Shown one piece after another: positions 33,899-42,969 of a stretch of 64,000 nucleotides of DNA. Where the stretch lies: assembly GCA_910586615.1 (NCBI GenBank), contig CAJUJP010000003.1:1-64000 (forward strand), in the 5' to 3' direction. Within the stretch, counting starts at the first letter, position 1. The number at the start of each line of letters is the position of its first letter. This stretch comes from an uncultured Lachnospiraceae bacterium. GTDB taxonomy: Bacteria > Bacillota > Clostridia > Lachnospirales > Lachnospiraceae. Made by a program: the position numbers and the translations under genes. The notes under the pieces were generated by a model, which had not been told where the DNA came from, made no database searches, and saw nothing but the letters and a program-made list of their open reading frames with translations.

Positions 33899-35295
33899 AT
33901 GATCCCCTTTATTTCCAGTATTTCCTCTTCGAACGGTTTCATTGCGTCAATCTCATACACATCACAATTCGAAAACTGCAGTTTCTCTGTAATCTGCGCC
34001 TTGTGTTTCACTTCTCTGAGCATGTGTCCGGGACTTCTTTTTACGGCTGATTCCGCAGGTATGATCAGTTTAAACAGGACATCTATTTTTTTGCTCTCTA
34101 CCTTTGCAATATTTTTTTCTTCCATATACATAAAGGCTCTCCCCCAAGCGGTGTCACCGCATAATTGCAATGCCCGAATCTTCGGACCGTCATAGATTCC
34201 TTTAAATTGTGTCTGCGGATAACGGTCACAAATTGCAATACCGCCTCTTCTGACATAAAAATCCAGCACTGTGCGCATACAGACACTACGTAACGATACT
34301 TGATAAAAATACAGAATTTTACATATCTTCCTGCCTGTATCAGATAGCCACGCCGCTGTAGAAATTCTATATATAACAGGCTTTTTATAACCGGTTCCCG
34401 TTCCGAAATAGAAGTGCTGACAATCTAATTTCCATCCCAGCCATTTCCGGATTTCTTCCGTTATTCTTGACTTTCCGCTTCCGTCGCATCCAATAAAGGC
34501 AAAGACTACTCCTTTCCCCCGAAGAGTTTTTAATGTTGTAAACGGTACATTTCTCAATCCTTCTTTCAATGTACGTTTCATACTGATCAACTGTTTCCTG
34601 TATGCAGAAATACTATAATAATTAAAAATCTTTTTCTTCCGCACAATACCTGCCTTCAGCCTTGTACATTCCTGCAGTTCTGCCCAGTCATTTTTACTCA
34701 GTTTCTCCAGACAATAAATCTGCAGAATTTTATCTTTTTCTTCCTTCCAGATTTTCTCAATAAGTTCGGATAATTTTTTACTATCGATCTGTTTTCTTAA
34801 CCACAAAATTTCTTTCCGATATTCCGCCGGCAGTACAAATCTGTCCATCTCTCTTATGGATTTCTGTTCTTTTAAGACGATTCTCATATAAAGAATCATA
34901 AACTCCAAATTAGGTTCCATTATATAGATATTTCCATTTAAGATTTTCGTATCAAGTGCAAGGTCATGCCACGGCAAAATATACTCCTTTACATGCTTTG
35001 ACCCCGTTATCATCTTGTAATGCACATGCAAATGTATCAGCTTCCCTGTTTCTCTGTCATATCCGATCCATTCTTCCACATCTGTATATCTTGAGCCAAA
35101 TTGAGGCTGTACATTTAGACACTCACATTTTATCAACACATCAGAAAATTTTTGGGCATGACAGCCAGACACCAGCAAATCCATGTCCGTTTCCCCATTT
35201 AACCCATCTGATAAATGTTCATTGCTTTTCCAATGGCAATAATTGATCCCTTGTTTCATTAACTCATCAAAAATCTTTTTACATACACGCAACAT
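33868..35295 (-). CDS. Nucleotidyltransferase-like and thymidylate-kinase-like fusion
   Basis: 475 residues. The N-terminal part (1-150) is a nucleotidyltransferase-like fold: CHWKSNEHL, ETDMDLLVSG (possible metal-binding D37/D39) and an HLHVH motif. A helical linker runs to about 260. The C-terminal part is a P-loop kinase related to thymidylate kinase: FIGCDGSGKS (about 267-276), then IAICDRYPQTQF (DRY/DRx) and LFKLIIPAE. Such two-domain proteins occur in polysaccharide loci, but the substrate is not established. Position between a GT2 gene and the P-loop kinase suggests a role in activating a sugar. Confidence 0.7.
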   Translation of the reverse strand: MLRVCKKIFDELMKQGINYCHWKSNEHLSDGLNGETDMDLLVSGCHAQKFSDVLIKCECLNVQPQFGSRYTDVEEWIGYDRETGKLIHLHVHYKMITGSKHVKEYILPWHDLALDTKILNGNIYIMEPNLEFMILYMRIVLKEQKSIREMDRFVLPAEYRKEILWLRKQIDSKKLSELIEKIWKEEKDKILQIYCLEKLSKNDWAELQECTRLKAGIVRKKKIFNYYSISAYRKQLISMKRTLKEGLRNVPFTTLKTLRGKGVVFAFIGCDGSGKSRITEEIRKWLGWKLDCQHFYFGTGTGYKKPVIYRISTAAWLSDTGRKICKILYFYQVSLRSVCMRTVLDFYVRRGGIAICDRYPQTQFKGIYDGPKIRALQLCGDTAWGRAFMYMEEKNIAKVESKKIDVLFKLIIPAESAVKRSPGHMLREVKHKAQITEKLQFSNCDVYEIDAMKPFEEEILEIKGIIWDNLMEKHL

Positions 35296-35313
35296 TACTT
35301 TCGCCTTTTGCTC

Positions 35314-36282
35314 TCAATTTTTAGATGTTTTAGCAGTTGTAAATATTTTTTCTTTTTGCTGTCGGTTCAGGTGTCTGTTAAAAATGATGCGTAGCTGCAT
35401 CCTCTTCAATACTTTTATTAATCGCTTTTCCAGATTCATATACAATGCTCTGTCTTTAGAATCTCTGATTTCACGGATTCTGGTAACTATACTATTGATA
35501 TAATTAGCTTCGGCAATATCTCCGAACTGTGTATATTCCTTTTTTACATCCTTCAGAATATCTCTGTGAAAAAGCACATTATCAATCCGTCTAAAGTAAA
35601 AAGCCCTTCTGCTGATACTTTCTTCTCTTCGAAACTGATAATATTTTGCTTTTCCTGTATTCACCACATTCCTGCATTCCTTGAATAATGCAAATGTCAC
35701 AGGAAGGTCTTCCGAAATTCTTCCGTAAGGAAACCTGATACCATCAAAAAGTTCCTTCCTGTATAGTTTTTCACAAACTCCATAAGAAAAAAGATTCCCT
35801 TTAAGTAATTCTTCAATCGCCTGCTCCGTACCGAATTTCGTTTGAATATGTGCACAATGTTTTTTTCGTTTCGGCCCTATCATTTTCGGCGGATATACAT
35901 GACAGCTGCCACATGTAACTATGTCAACATCATCGTCCATGCATGCAAGCAACGTTTCATACATGTCTGCTGCAATATAGTCGTCACTGTCCACAAAACC
36001 TATATATTTTCCATTTAATATTTCCAAACCACTGTTTCTTGCCGATGACAGCCCGCCATTTCTCTTATGTATTACTTTTACTCTGTTATCAGCTTTTTCA
36101 TATGCATCACATATCTCGCCACTTCTGTCTGTAGAACCGTCATTTACCAGAATAATTTCCAGATTCCTATATGTCTGTTTAATTATGGAATCAATACATC
36201 TGTTCAAATAAGGTTCTGTATTATAAATCGGTACGATAACACTGATTATCCCTTTCCCGTATTGTTCTTTTCCCTCTTTCAT
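35314..36282 (-). CDS. GT2 glycosyltransferase
   Basis: About 322 residues, single GT-A domain with no fused module: VIVPIYNTEPY, VNDGSTDRS, FVDSDD, GRISEDLPVTFALF. The C-terminal helical tail is basic. It is closer to common capsule GT2 proteins than to the module-bearing GT2 group. AAGGAGAAG about 9 nt before ATG 36282 favours this start over one nine codons upstream. Confidence 0.85.
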   Translation of the reverse strand: MKEGKEQYGKGIISVIVPIYNTEPYLNRCIDSIIKQTYRNLEIILVNDGSTDRSGEICDAYEKADNRVKVIHKRNGGLSSARNSGLEILNGKYIGFVDSDDYIAADMYETLLACMDDDVDIVTCGSCHVYPPKMIGPKRKKHCAHIQTKFGTEQAIEELLKGNLFSYGVCEKLYRKELFDGIRFPYGRISEDLPVTFALFKECRNVVNTGKAKYYQFRREESISRRAFYFRRIDNVLFHRDILKDVKKEYTQFGDIAEANYINSIVTRIREIRDSKDRALYMNLEKRLIKVLKRMQLRIIFNRHLNRQQKEKIFTTAKTSKN

Positions 36283-36359
36283 ATGAATAAGCTTCTCCTT
36301 CCGGATCATAGCACAATTCGCAAAAAGCTTTTGCTTTCATCTCATAGCACCATAATAAT

Positions 36360-36840
36360 TTACCCCAAAAGGTGCTCCCTTATCTCTTCCACAGTCAATT
36401 CCGCTTTGTCCCATCCATAGTAGATCGGTGCACATTTATGATGTTGAGCCGCCCAATAGCTATTAGGCAGATCAAGGGGAATTCCTTCAATCTCATTCCT
36501 GAAATCAGTATTATTAAATACTTTTTTCCGTTTCTTCCCTGATGTCCTGGTCAAATACAGTATATTTATAATATCCCGGCTGTTTTCCAAATTCATAGAA
36601 TAGCGATTCTATGGCTTTTAATTCCAATGTAGCTTTATTATTGCGTAAGATTTTATCTGTACACCACCCACAATTCAAATTGCAGCAATCTGTCAAGTGA
36701 AGTTCCACACTGATTGGGAAACACTGATCCATTTTTTTCATGCCGTTTCGTACATCCAGTATAGAACGTACTTTATCTTCATTCAAAAGTAATTTCAGTT
36801 TACTGTATTCAAATTCATCCCAGTAATTTTTATATTTCAT
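36360..36840 (-). pseudogene. Broken radical SAM protein
   Basis: A normal start at 36840 (GGAGA upstream) opens a frame with a radical SAM cluster site, DCCNLNCGWC (C53, C57, C60), that ends after 108 residues. A second frame (36360-36596) then encodes a plausible C-terminal region (DLPNSYWAAQHHKCAPIYYG...IREHLLG). The intact radical SAM barrel (about 200 residues) is missing between them, and the two frames differ. This fits an internal deletion plus frameshift of a once full-length enzyme. Confidence 0.6.
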
Positions 36841-36873
36841 CTATTTTCTCCATATATTGTTTTTCTCCTCTGT

Positions 36874-38040
36874 TCAATCAGTTTCATCCCCCTCTATACC
36901 ATAACACCAAAACAAATATTCTTTCACATACTCTTCTCTGGTCATTCTGGTTCCCAGTTTTTTCCCGTTCGCACCTTTTCTTATCTCTATATCCCGCCAT
37001 TCAAGCTGCAACGCTCTCCTCACAATGTCATACACAAACTCTTCGTGGCTGTTCATCTCCTCCTTACAAGATATTTCCTCATCTTTAATCTCCAATTTCT
37101 TTAGTATGCCTAATGCAATCTCTTTCATCACCACATTGGTAGGATGTCCCGGATCAAAAAACAGTTTCTTCTTTCTATAGTTCATGTTAATAAAATCATA
37201 AATCGAAATATCCCAGTTTTTTTCTCTTTTCTGAATCTTGCTCATACATAATCTAAAACTGTTCTGTATATTTTCTTCAGAAAAAGGACCCCCCTCTATC
37301 AGTGAAAGAATTTCCTCCACGCTTTTTCCCTTTTCAACTGCGTTGTCGATAACAATGTCTCCATAAGGAAAAATCCCGTTCTTATCCTTATTTCCTCTTA
37401 TAGCCGGATTATATTCATTTCCCGCTGCCTGCGGAAAAAAAGCCTGCCCCATACCAAATAAGTTGGGAATTGTAATTTTAGCACACTCGTCTTTTAATCT
37501 TGGAAGAATATATTCATCGCTTAATTCAAAACCAAATTCATTATCCGGACGGATATCCTCATGAATATACAAATCACAATTTCCAAGTACCCGTTTGCTA
37601 ATATACTTATCTTGAATATTCTGGATTGCCGGCAGCGGATATATAGCATACCTGTCGAAAAACTCTTTTGATGATAACAGGAATCTTTTAATGATCGCCA
37701 TATGGCAGTTTCCATGTAAGAGTACTATTTTTTTGAAAAAAAACTGATACCAGGCAAATTTTTCAAACTCATTATATCCTGCCCTGCATAACTGTTCTTT
37801 GATCACAGCATACGTATTTTCTGTCACTGCCAAAATAATGAAATAGTCTTCCAATCCATAGCTTTCAGCCTCATCATAACGTAATACTTTTTTCCCCAAA
37901 AAAGACCATTCATTCTCTTCCACCGCATTATCAATATAAAACTCAATATCTAGCGTTTTGCGGTTTGCATATGAAAATTGTGCTGCCTGAATACCCGTTC
38001 CCCAAATCACATATTTTACATTTTCACTCAAAGACAGCAT
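36874..38040 (-). CDS. WcbI-type polysaccharide protein with N-terminal Rossmann module
   Basis: 388 residues. The N-terminal 95 or so are the recurring module (YVIWGTGIQAAQF, FYIDNAVEEN, YFIILAV). The remainder has the WcbI-like signature LLHGNCHMAIIKRFLL, an IHEDIRPDNEFG segment and FFDPGHPTNVVMKEIA. WcbI-type proteins occur in capsule loci and were proposed as acetyltransferases acting on polysaccharide; that role is inferred by family only. GGGAG precedes the ATG. It is upstream of the broken radical SAM gene. Confidence 0.72.
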   Translation of the reverse strand: MLSLSENVKYVIWGTGIQAAQFSYANRKTLDIEFYIDNAVEENEWSFLGKKVLRYDEAESYGLEDYFIILAVTENTYAVIKEQLCRAGYNEFEKFAWYQFFFKKIVLLHGNCHMAIIKRFLLSSKEFFDRYAIYPLPAIQNIQDKYISKRVLGNCDLYIHEDIRPDNEFGFELSDEYILPRLKDECAKITIPNLFGMGQAFFPQAAGNEYNPAIRGNKDKNGIFPYGDIVIDNAVEKGKSVEEILSLIEGGPFSEENIQNSFRLCMSKIQKREKNWDISIYDFINMNYRKKKLFFDPGHPTNVVMKEIALGILKKLEIKDEEISCKEEMNSHEEFVYDIVRRALQLEWRDIEIRKGANGKKLGTRMTREEYVKEYLFWCYGIEGDETD

Positions 38041-38106
38041 CCCATTTCTCCCTTGCAGTTTTTCACTGAAGCATTTTCTTATTTGATCAATACTCTCGGC
38101 TTCGTA

Positions 38107-39213
38107 CTATACACTTTTGATGGCGTTCTTAAGTTCCTGCAAACACCTTATACCATATTTTGAATCCGGCTCAAGATAAGCGCCTTCTCCCCATTCGTTC
38201 CATGCATTTAAAAATATGTATGCATCACCTCTGTCCACGGCCTTCTGATATAAACATCTAAAATACTTGCCGAACTTATGAGGTGTCATTCCCCACATAA
38301 GGTCTCCTCTAACACTTTTTCGAGGTGTATTATCATAGTCTACAACCCCTCCATAATACATACCATCTACATCCTGTCTTTTTAATATACCTTTCCAGAA
38401 CATATCATAGTGATAAATGCAAGGAATATTAATATTCATTTTCTTCAACACAGCCTTCATTTTTTTTGCATATACTACGTTACTGCTCTTTTCATGCTGA
38501 CTATGTCCAGGTTCATAAATCAGTCCCGCATCCATTTTTCTCATTTTCCATTTCGGGTCGTTGGTCCCAATAAAGTACATCCCGGAAAATCCTTCCTCTT
38601 TCGCCAGAAGATTCCAGTATTGTACCATATCCCTTATACGCTTTATATTTTCGGGTTTGTATATAATAAAAACCGGTTTATTATCCCTTTTAATATACCT
38701 GCTATCCCGAAAAAAAGGTGCCAAATACTCAAAGTGCTTTTTCCATTCATTTTCATCACCGTATTCCTGTTTTACCAATATACCCTGATCTGCATTCGTA
38801 TTTTCATCAAAATCTGTATACAGCCAGGCTCCTCCTTTATATTTACTCCACGAATAAATCCATGATTCATTCACCCACGAAAAGCAATAATTAATTCCTA
38901 TGTCTCTCCATTTCAAAAGATTCTCCGCTGGTTTTTCCAAAAGTTGTTTATCATTCCCAAACCAGTAATGATAAATACAAAACCCATAGATCCCTGCCCT
39001 GTTAGCAAGCCTTGCCTGCCACTGCAGCGTCTCTTTATCTAATAAATCATAATAATTGTCATGCAACGGTAATCTTGGCTGATAATGCCCCGGAAAAAGT
39101 GGTTTTGCATTTCTTGCACTCACCCAGTCGGTGAACCCCTCTCCCCACCATTTATCGTTTTCGGGAACTCTATGAAACTGCGGCAGATAAAATGTTATTA
39201 CTTTCGTTTTCAT
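38107..39213 (-). CDS. WbsX-family glycan protein (GH99-like)
   Basis: 368 residues, recognised as WbsX/Glyco_tran_WbsX by the opening ITFYLPQFHRVPENDKWWG, then GFTDWVSARNA, GFCIYHYWFG, NYCFSWVNESW and the closing LNAWNEWGEGAYLEPD. The fold is related to GH99-type TIM-barrel enzymes. WbsX proteins lie in O-antigen and capsule loci; whether they are transferases or hydrolases is uncertain. A close paralogue lies at 41796, about two-thirds identical by eye. Confidence 0.82.
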   Translation of the reverse strand: MKTKVITFYLPQFHRVPENDKWWGEGFTDWVSARNAKPLFPGHYQPRLPLHDNYYDLLDKETLQWQARLANRAGIYGFCIYHYWFGNDKQLLEKPAENLLKWRDIGINYCFSWVNESWIYSWSKYKGGAWLYTDFDENTNADQGILVKQEYGDENEWKKHFEYLAPFFRDSRYIKRDNKPVFIIYKPENIKRIRDMVQYWNLLAKEEGFSGMYFIGTNDPKWKMRKMDAGLIYEPGHSQHEKSSNVVYAKKMKAVLKKMNINIPCIYHYDMFWKGILKRQDVDGMYYGGVVDYDNTPRKSVRGDLMWGMTPHKFGKYFRCLYQKAVDRGDAYIFLNAWNEWGEGAYLEPDSKYGIRCLQELKNAIKSV

Positions 39214-39239
39214 TGCTTTACTATTTTTTCTCCTGATTT

Positions 39240-40076
39240 TTACCAGATTATGTCCTGTATCAACTTCTCAGTAAACCGTTCTGCTCCTTTAGCGTTAAAA
39301 TGTGTTACATGATAATAATCTGAAACATCGGCATAGTATTTCCCGAAATAATCAAGTATTTGTATATCCATGCCTTCAGTACATTCTGTTAATGAAGCAT
39401 AAAATCTGTTTTTCACCGCCTGCGGACATGCTTTTACATATCCTTCAACAGCAGGCATGATCACCACGATCGGCTTTATTTCCCTTTCCTTTAAGAACTT
39501 TAGGAATTGTTTTAAAATTTCTTTGTTTTCCCATACTGTGACAGGATTATTCTTTTTGAAATCACTTTTAGCTGTTTTTTCTCCCTCTACATCGTTTACA
39601 CTACAGAGATTCTGTTTGTCAAATAAACGGTGATATATCTTATTATTATCCATATATTCTTTTACTTTAAATACAAAGGCTTCAAAGGAACCGGCTGATG
39701 CCAAATTATGCTGTTCCCGAATATATGGATAGTATCGCATGATCTCCCAACCATTTTTGGTTTTTGACAAATCATGATCAAAACTGTAATAACACAGCCC
39801 GATGATATAATGTGTGGCATTCTGCAATCGTTTCTCCCGATCTAATAATCTTGCAATTTGATGGTCATAAAACAAATCCTGCCCTCTAATGGCAAAATTA
39901 ACAGTTTCTTTTCCTGTCTTTTTCAAAAAGACAGTCTCATCAATGCCATCATTATGATATGAAATTCCTGAAATAAATATTTCCGGCTTACTGCATTCTT
40001 GCAAAAGATGCCATTTTCTTTCAAAAAAAGCTGACTGATACAAGAAATAATTTTCTGCTTTTGGAATGGGATTCAC
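39240..40076 (-). CDS. SGNH-hydrolase-like glycan modification protein
   Basis: 278 residues. Early FISGISYHNDG may hold the nucleophile Ser, and the closing DVSDYYHVTHFNAKGAE has the Asp-x-x-His expected at the end of an SGNH/GDSL domain (compare DltD-like and capsule O-acetylation accessory proteins). No clear signal peptide. The start is a GTG at 40076 with a weak GGAT site, 10 bp after the preceding module gene. Likely O-acyl transfer or esterase action on the glycan, at moderate confidence. Confidence 0.6.
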   Translation of the reverse strand: MNPIPKAENYFLYQSAFFERKWHLLQECSKPEIFISGISYHNDGIDETVFLKKTGKETVNFAIRGQDLFYDHQIARLLDREKRLQNATHYIIGLCYYSFDHDLSKTKNGWEIMRYYPYIREQHNLASAGSFEAFVFKVKEYMDNNKIYHRLFDKQNLCSVNDVEGEKTAKSDFKKNNPVTVWENKEILKQFLKFLKEREIKPIVVIMPAVEGYVKACPQAVKNRFYASLTECTEGMDIQILDYFGKYYADVSDYYHVTHFNAKGAERFTEKLIQDIIW

Positions 40077-40086
40077 TAATATCCTA

Positions 40087-40383
40087 TCAGGATTTACCCC
40101 CCCTCCTCTCCAATAATTGGCTATATATTTCCTTATACGCCTGAGAACAGATCACAATATAATCATAATCGTCCTCATATATTCTATCTTTTTCTAACGC
40201 CTGTAATCCTTCAAATTCCTTTATATCGGGATTATTATCCAGAAATCCTAAAACCTCTACTGTATCACTTTTACGCCTTAATGCTTCTCTCGCAGTTTCT
40301 CCTGCTCCCCAGATAATAATCCGATATTGCTCTTTTTCCGCAAAATTGTTGTGCGGATTTTCTGTTTCATGTACCTGTTTCAT
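40087..40383 (-). CDS. Stand-alone soluble Rossmann-module protein
   Basis: 98 residues: nearly only the module, with RIIIWGAGETAREAL, GFLDNNPDIKEFEG and DYIVICSQ. There is no membrane segment and no catalytic domain. GGGAG lies before the ATG. It is placed 10 bp before the SGNH-like gene and 17 bp after a GT4 gene, so it is translated as part of that operon. It is either a free-standing adaptor that pairs with the neighbouring transferase in trans, or a remnant. Confidence 0.65.
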   Translation of the reverse strand: MKQVHETENPHNNFAEKEQYRIIIWGAGETAREALRRKSDTVEVLGFLDNNPDIKEFEGLQALEKDRIYEDDYDYIVICSQAYKEIYSQLLERRGGKS

Positions 40384-40400
40384 ATATATAACACTCCCGG

Positions 40401-41534
40401 CTACTTTTCCGTCGCTTCTTTATATATATTTATAATTCTGTCCGTATAACGATCCATATCCGTCAGCTTCTTGATAAATCTCTGTGCCTTTGTCTCTTTC
40501 TCTGCTGCTTCCTGTCGGTTTAACAGGACATATTCTATCTTTCCTGCAAGTTCTTCCGGATGATTATACTGATACAAATATCCTCTTTCCTCCTTCTTTC
40601 CAATGAGTTCCAAAGTGCCTCCTGTATCAGTACCAATAACAGTTTTCCCCGCAAGCATCGCCTCCGCAGTTACTCTCCCGAACGCTTCCATCCGGGAACA
40701 GACCAGTACAATTGTACTTTGTATCCTCAATTCCTGCAGCTTTTTTGTAAAAGGCCGAATGGAAATGTATTTTGTCAATCCTCTGTTCGCTATATATGTT
40801 TTCAGTTCTTTAATAAATGCAGGCGATCCATTCCCCACAATGTTAAGGTGCACAGCTATTCCTTTTTTTACCAAAATATCAACTGCCCGAACCGCATCCC
40901 ATTGTCCTTTTCCTTCGCAAATGGCCCCGGCTAATAGCAACTCCGCCATTTTTCCTGCGCTTTTTGTCATATTGACCGGATGCTCATATGCACTGCAGTC
41001 AATGCCATCATATAAACGTACAGGCTTAATACCATATTCCTTCTGATATTTTCTCTTAATACCCTCCGCAACGGCAATGCAGCGGCTACTCCTTTGCACT
41101 AGATTATGGACCATTCCTGTATTCAATATTTTATAATCAAAGTCTTCTTTCAGATATTCTCTAAAATGCCATACATGCGGGATTTTCAAAAGACAAGCAG
41201 TAACGGCACCTACGCTGACCGCTAAAGTATTGGTATGGACAAGTTCAATCTGTTCTTTTTTAATCAGCCTGCCAATGTCTCTGACTGCTATAATATTTGT
41301 ACGGATATACCTTAAGATATCCATAATTTGAATTTCGCTATAGTATATACACTGCTTGTACGGTATAACAACATTTGCAATCCCGCTTTTACCTAACTCC
41401 CTTTGCAGTTCCCCTTTAACCGGTAACACAACAATGGGCTCTACCCCTTTTTCTTTCATTTTCCTGACAAGCTCCAATAACGATTTTGACGCACCGTAGA
41501 GCTTGGCACTATGGGATATATATAATACTTTCAT
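40401..41534 (-). CDS. GT4 glycosyltransferase
   Basis: 377 residues, GT-B fold. Opening KVLYISHSAKLYGASKSLLELV and the acceptor-domain HTNTLAVSVGA are typical GT4. Donor domain: ELLLAGAICEGKGQ, and E-x7-E in CSRMEAFGRVTAEAMLAGKTVIGTD. GAGACGGGAG precedes the ATG at moderate spacing. No fused module; the free module gene is directly downstream, 17 bp away. Confidence 0.88.
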   Translation of the reverse strand: MKVLYISHSAKLYGASKSLLELVRKMKEKGVEPIVVLPVKGELQRELGKSGIANVVIPYKQCIYYSEIQIMDILRYIRTNIIAVRDIGRLIKKEQIELVHTNTLAVSVGAVTACLLKIPHVWHFREYLKEDFDYKILNTGMVHNLVQRSSRCIAVAEGIKRKYQKEYGIKPVRLYDGIDCSAYEHPVNMTKSAGKMAELLLAGAICEGKGQWDAVRAVDILVKKGIAVHLNIVGNGSPAFIKELKTYIANRGLTKYISIRPFTKKLQELRIQSTIVLVCSRMEAFGRVTAEAMLAGKTVIGTDTGGTLELIGKKEERGYLYQYNHPEELAGKIEYVLLNRQEAAEKETKAQRFIKKLTDMDRYTDRIINIYKEATEK

Positions 41535-41668
41535 AAATAATACTCCCGTCTCAGATACCCGGAATTGTCTCTTTTCACAATGCTATAATTCTCTTCTTTA
41601 CAGAACCCCCTATATCACCGAACTTTCTCTGCTGCAACCCCGAATTTATTTATACTAATCCCCATGCA

Positions 41669-41690
41669 TATCGCAAGCCTGCTTGCGATA
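41669..41690. terminator. Strong inverted repeat between WbsX and GT4 genes
   Basis: TATCGCAAG (41669-41677) and CTTGCGATA (41682-41690) form a perfect 9-bp stem with a 4-nt loop in the 261-bp gap 41535-41795. No T run follows, so termination is uncertain; it may be a processing or attenuation stem. Confidence 0.45.
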
Positions 41691-41715
41691 CTGCCTATTT
41701 TCCCGTTATCTGTTA

Positions 41716-41727
41716 ACAGTATACTGT
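41716..41727. promoter_or_regulatory. 12-bp perfect palindrome upstream of a GT4 gene
   Basis: ACAGTATACTGT is a perfect palindrome about 180 nt before the GT4 start at 41534 and 69 bp past the WbsX stop. On the minus strand it overlaps a possible -35 TTGCAG/17-nt spacer region with a poor -10. It is a candidate operator; significance is low without copies elsewhere. Confidence 0.25.
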
Positions 41728-41795
41728 ATGTGCTGCAAAAAAACAATTTATACGGTAATTCGCGTTTTTCAAATATTTCAGTTCACGGGCAGCTT

Positions 41796-42932
41796 TCATC
41801 TCGAATTCTTCTGTCTTGAATAGCTGTATTCACCCTTAACAATACGCCTGATTTCCCATAAATATCTCATTCCATACCTTTGGTCCGGTTCCAGATATGC
41901 GCCCTCCCCCCATTCATTCCATGCAGATAAAAATATAAATTCATCCCCTCTATCTAAAGATTTTCTATACAATTTTCCAAAATATTTTCCAAATTTATAA
42001 GGTGATGTTCCTTTAATGACTGTCCCCTTGTACTCATGCCGCGGCGTATCATCATAATCTATAAAACCGCCAAAATACATCCTCTCTTTATCCTGCCTAT
42101 TTAATATTAATTTCCAGATTTTATCATAATAATAAAAACGCGGTATACATATATTGATCTTTTTCAATACCCTCTTAACTTTTTTCGTTGTTATTATATA
42201 TCGGTTTTTTTCTTCTAAAGTAAAACTGGGTTCATAAAGTACTCCTGCATCCATTCTTTTCTGTTTCCAGCTCTTATCATTTGTCCCGATAAAATAAATC
42301 CCCGAAAACCCCTGTTCTACTGCCAACAAATTCCAATACTGAATCATCTGCCTTATTTGTTTTATGTTTTCAGGTTTATAAATTACAAAAACAGGTTTAT
42401 TGTCTATTTTGATATATCTTTTATCACGAAAAAACTGTAACAAATACTCAAAATGTTTTTTCCATTCAATTTCATTTCCGTAGGTCTGCTCTGCTAATAT
42501 CCCTTGCCACGCCTGGCCCTCCGCTTCACGTTCTGTCTGAATCCATGCATTTCCTTCAAACTTGCTCCATGAGCATACCCATGATTCATTTGCCCAGGAA
42601 AAACAATAGTTGATATCAATATCTTTCCACTTCAAAAGATTTTCCGCCGGCTTCTCTAAAAGCTGTCTATTATTCCCAAACCAGTAGTGATAAATGCAAA
42701 ATCCATAGATACCTGCCTTTTTAGCAAGCTTTGCCTGCCACTGCATGGTTTCTTTGTCTAATAAGTCATAATAATTATCATGAGCCGGTAATCTGGGCTG
42801 ATAATGCCCAGGAAATAGAGGATTTGCATTCTTTGCGCTTACCCAGTCAGTAAAACCATTCCCCCACCACTTATCATTTTCAGGTATCCTATGGAATTGC
42901 GGCAGATAAAATGTAATTATTTTAGGTTTCAT
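41796..42932 (-). CDS. WbsX-family glycan protein (second copy)
   Basis: 378 residues with the same plan as the protein at 38107: ITFYLPQFHRIPENDKWWG, GFTDWVSAKNA, GFCIYHYWFG, CFSWANESW, and LSAWNEWGEGAYLEPD near the end. The two are clear paralogues that diverge most in the middle (about 125-150 and 240-300), which may set specificity. A short basic tail (YSYSRQKNSR) is extra in this copy. Spacing to the GT8 gene upstream is 37 bp. Confidence 0.82.
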   Translation of the reverse strand: MKPKIITFYLPQFHRIPENDKWWGNGFTDWVSAKNANPLFPGHYQPRLPAHDNYYDLLDKETMQWQAKLAKKAGIYGFCIYHYWFGNNRQLLEKPAENLLKWKDIDINYCFSWANESWVCSWSKFEGNAWIQTEREAEGQAWQGILAEQTYGNEIEWKKHFEYLLQFFRDKRYIKIDNKPVFVIYKPENIKQIRQMIQYWNLLAVEQGFSGIYFIGTNDKSWKQKRMDAGVLYEPSFTLEEKNRYIITTKKVKRVLKKINICIPRFYYYDKIWKLILNRQDKERMYFGGFIDYDDTPRHEYKGTVIKGTSPYKFGKYFGKLYRKSLDRGDEFIFLSAWNEWGEGAYLEPDQRYGMRYLWEIRRIVKGEYSYSRQKNSR

Positions 42933-42969
42933 TGCTCATATCACTCCCTACTGTTTTTATCTTTTACAA

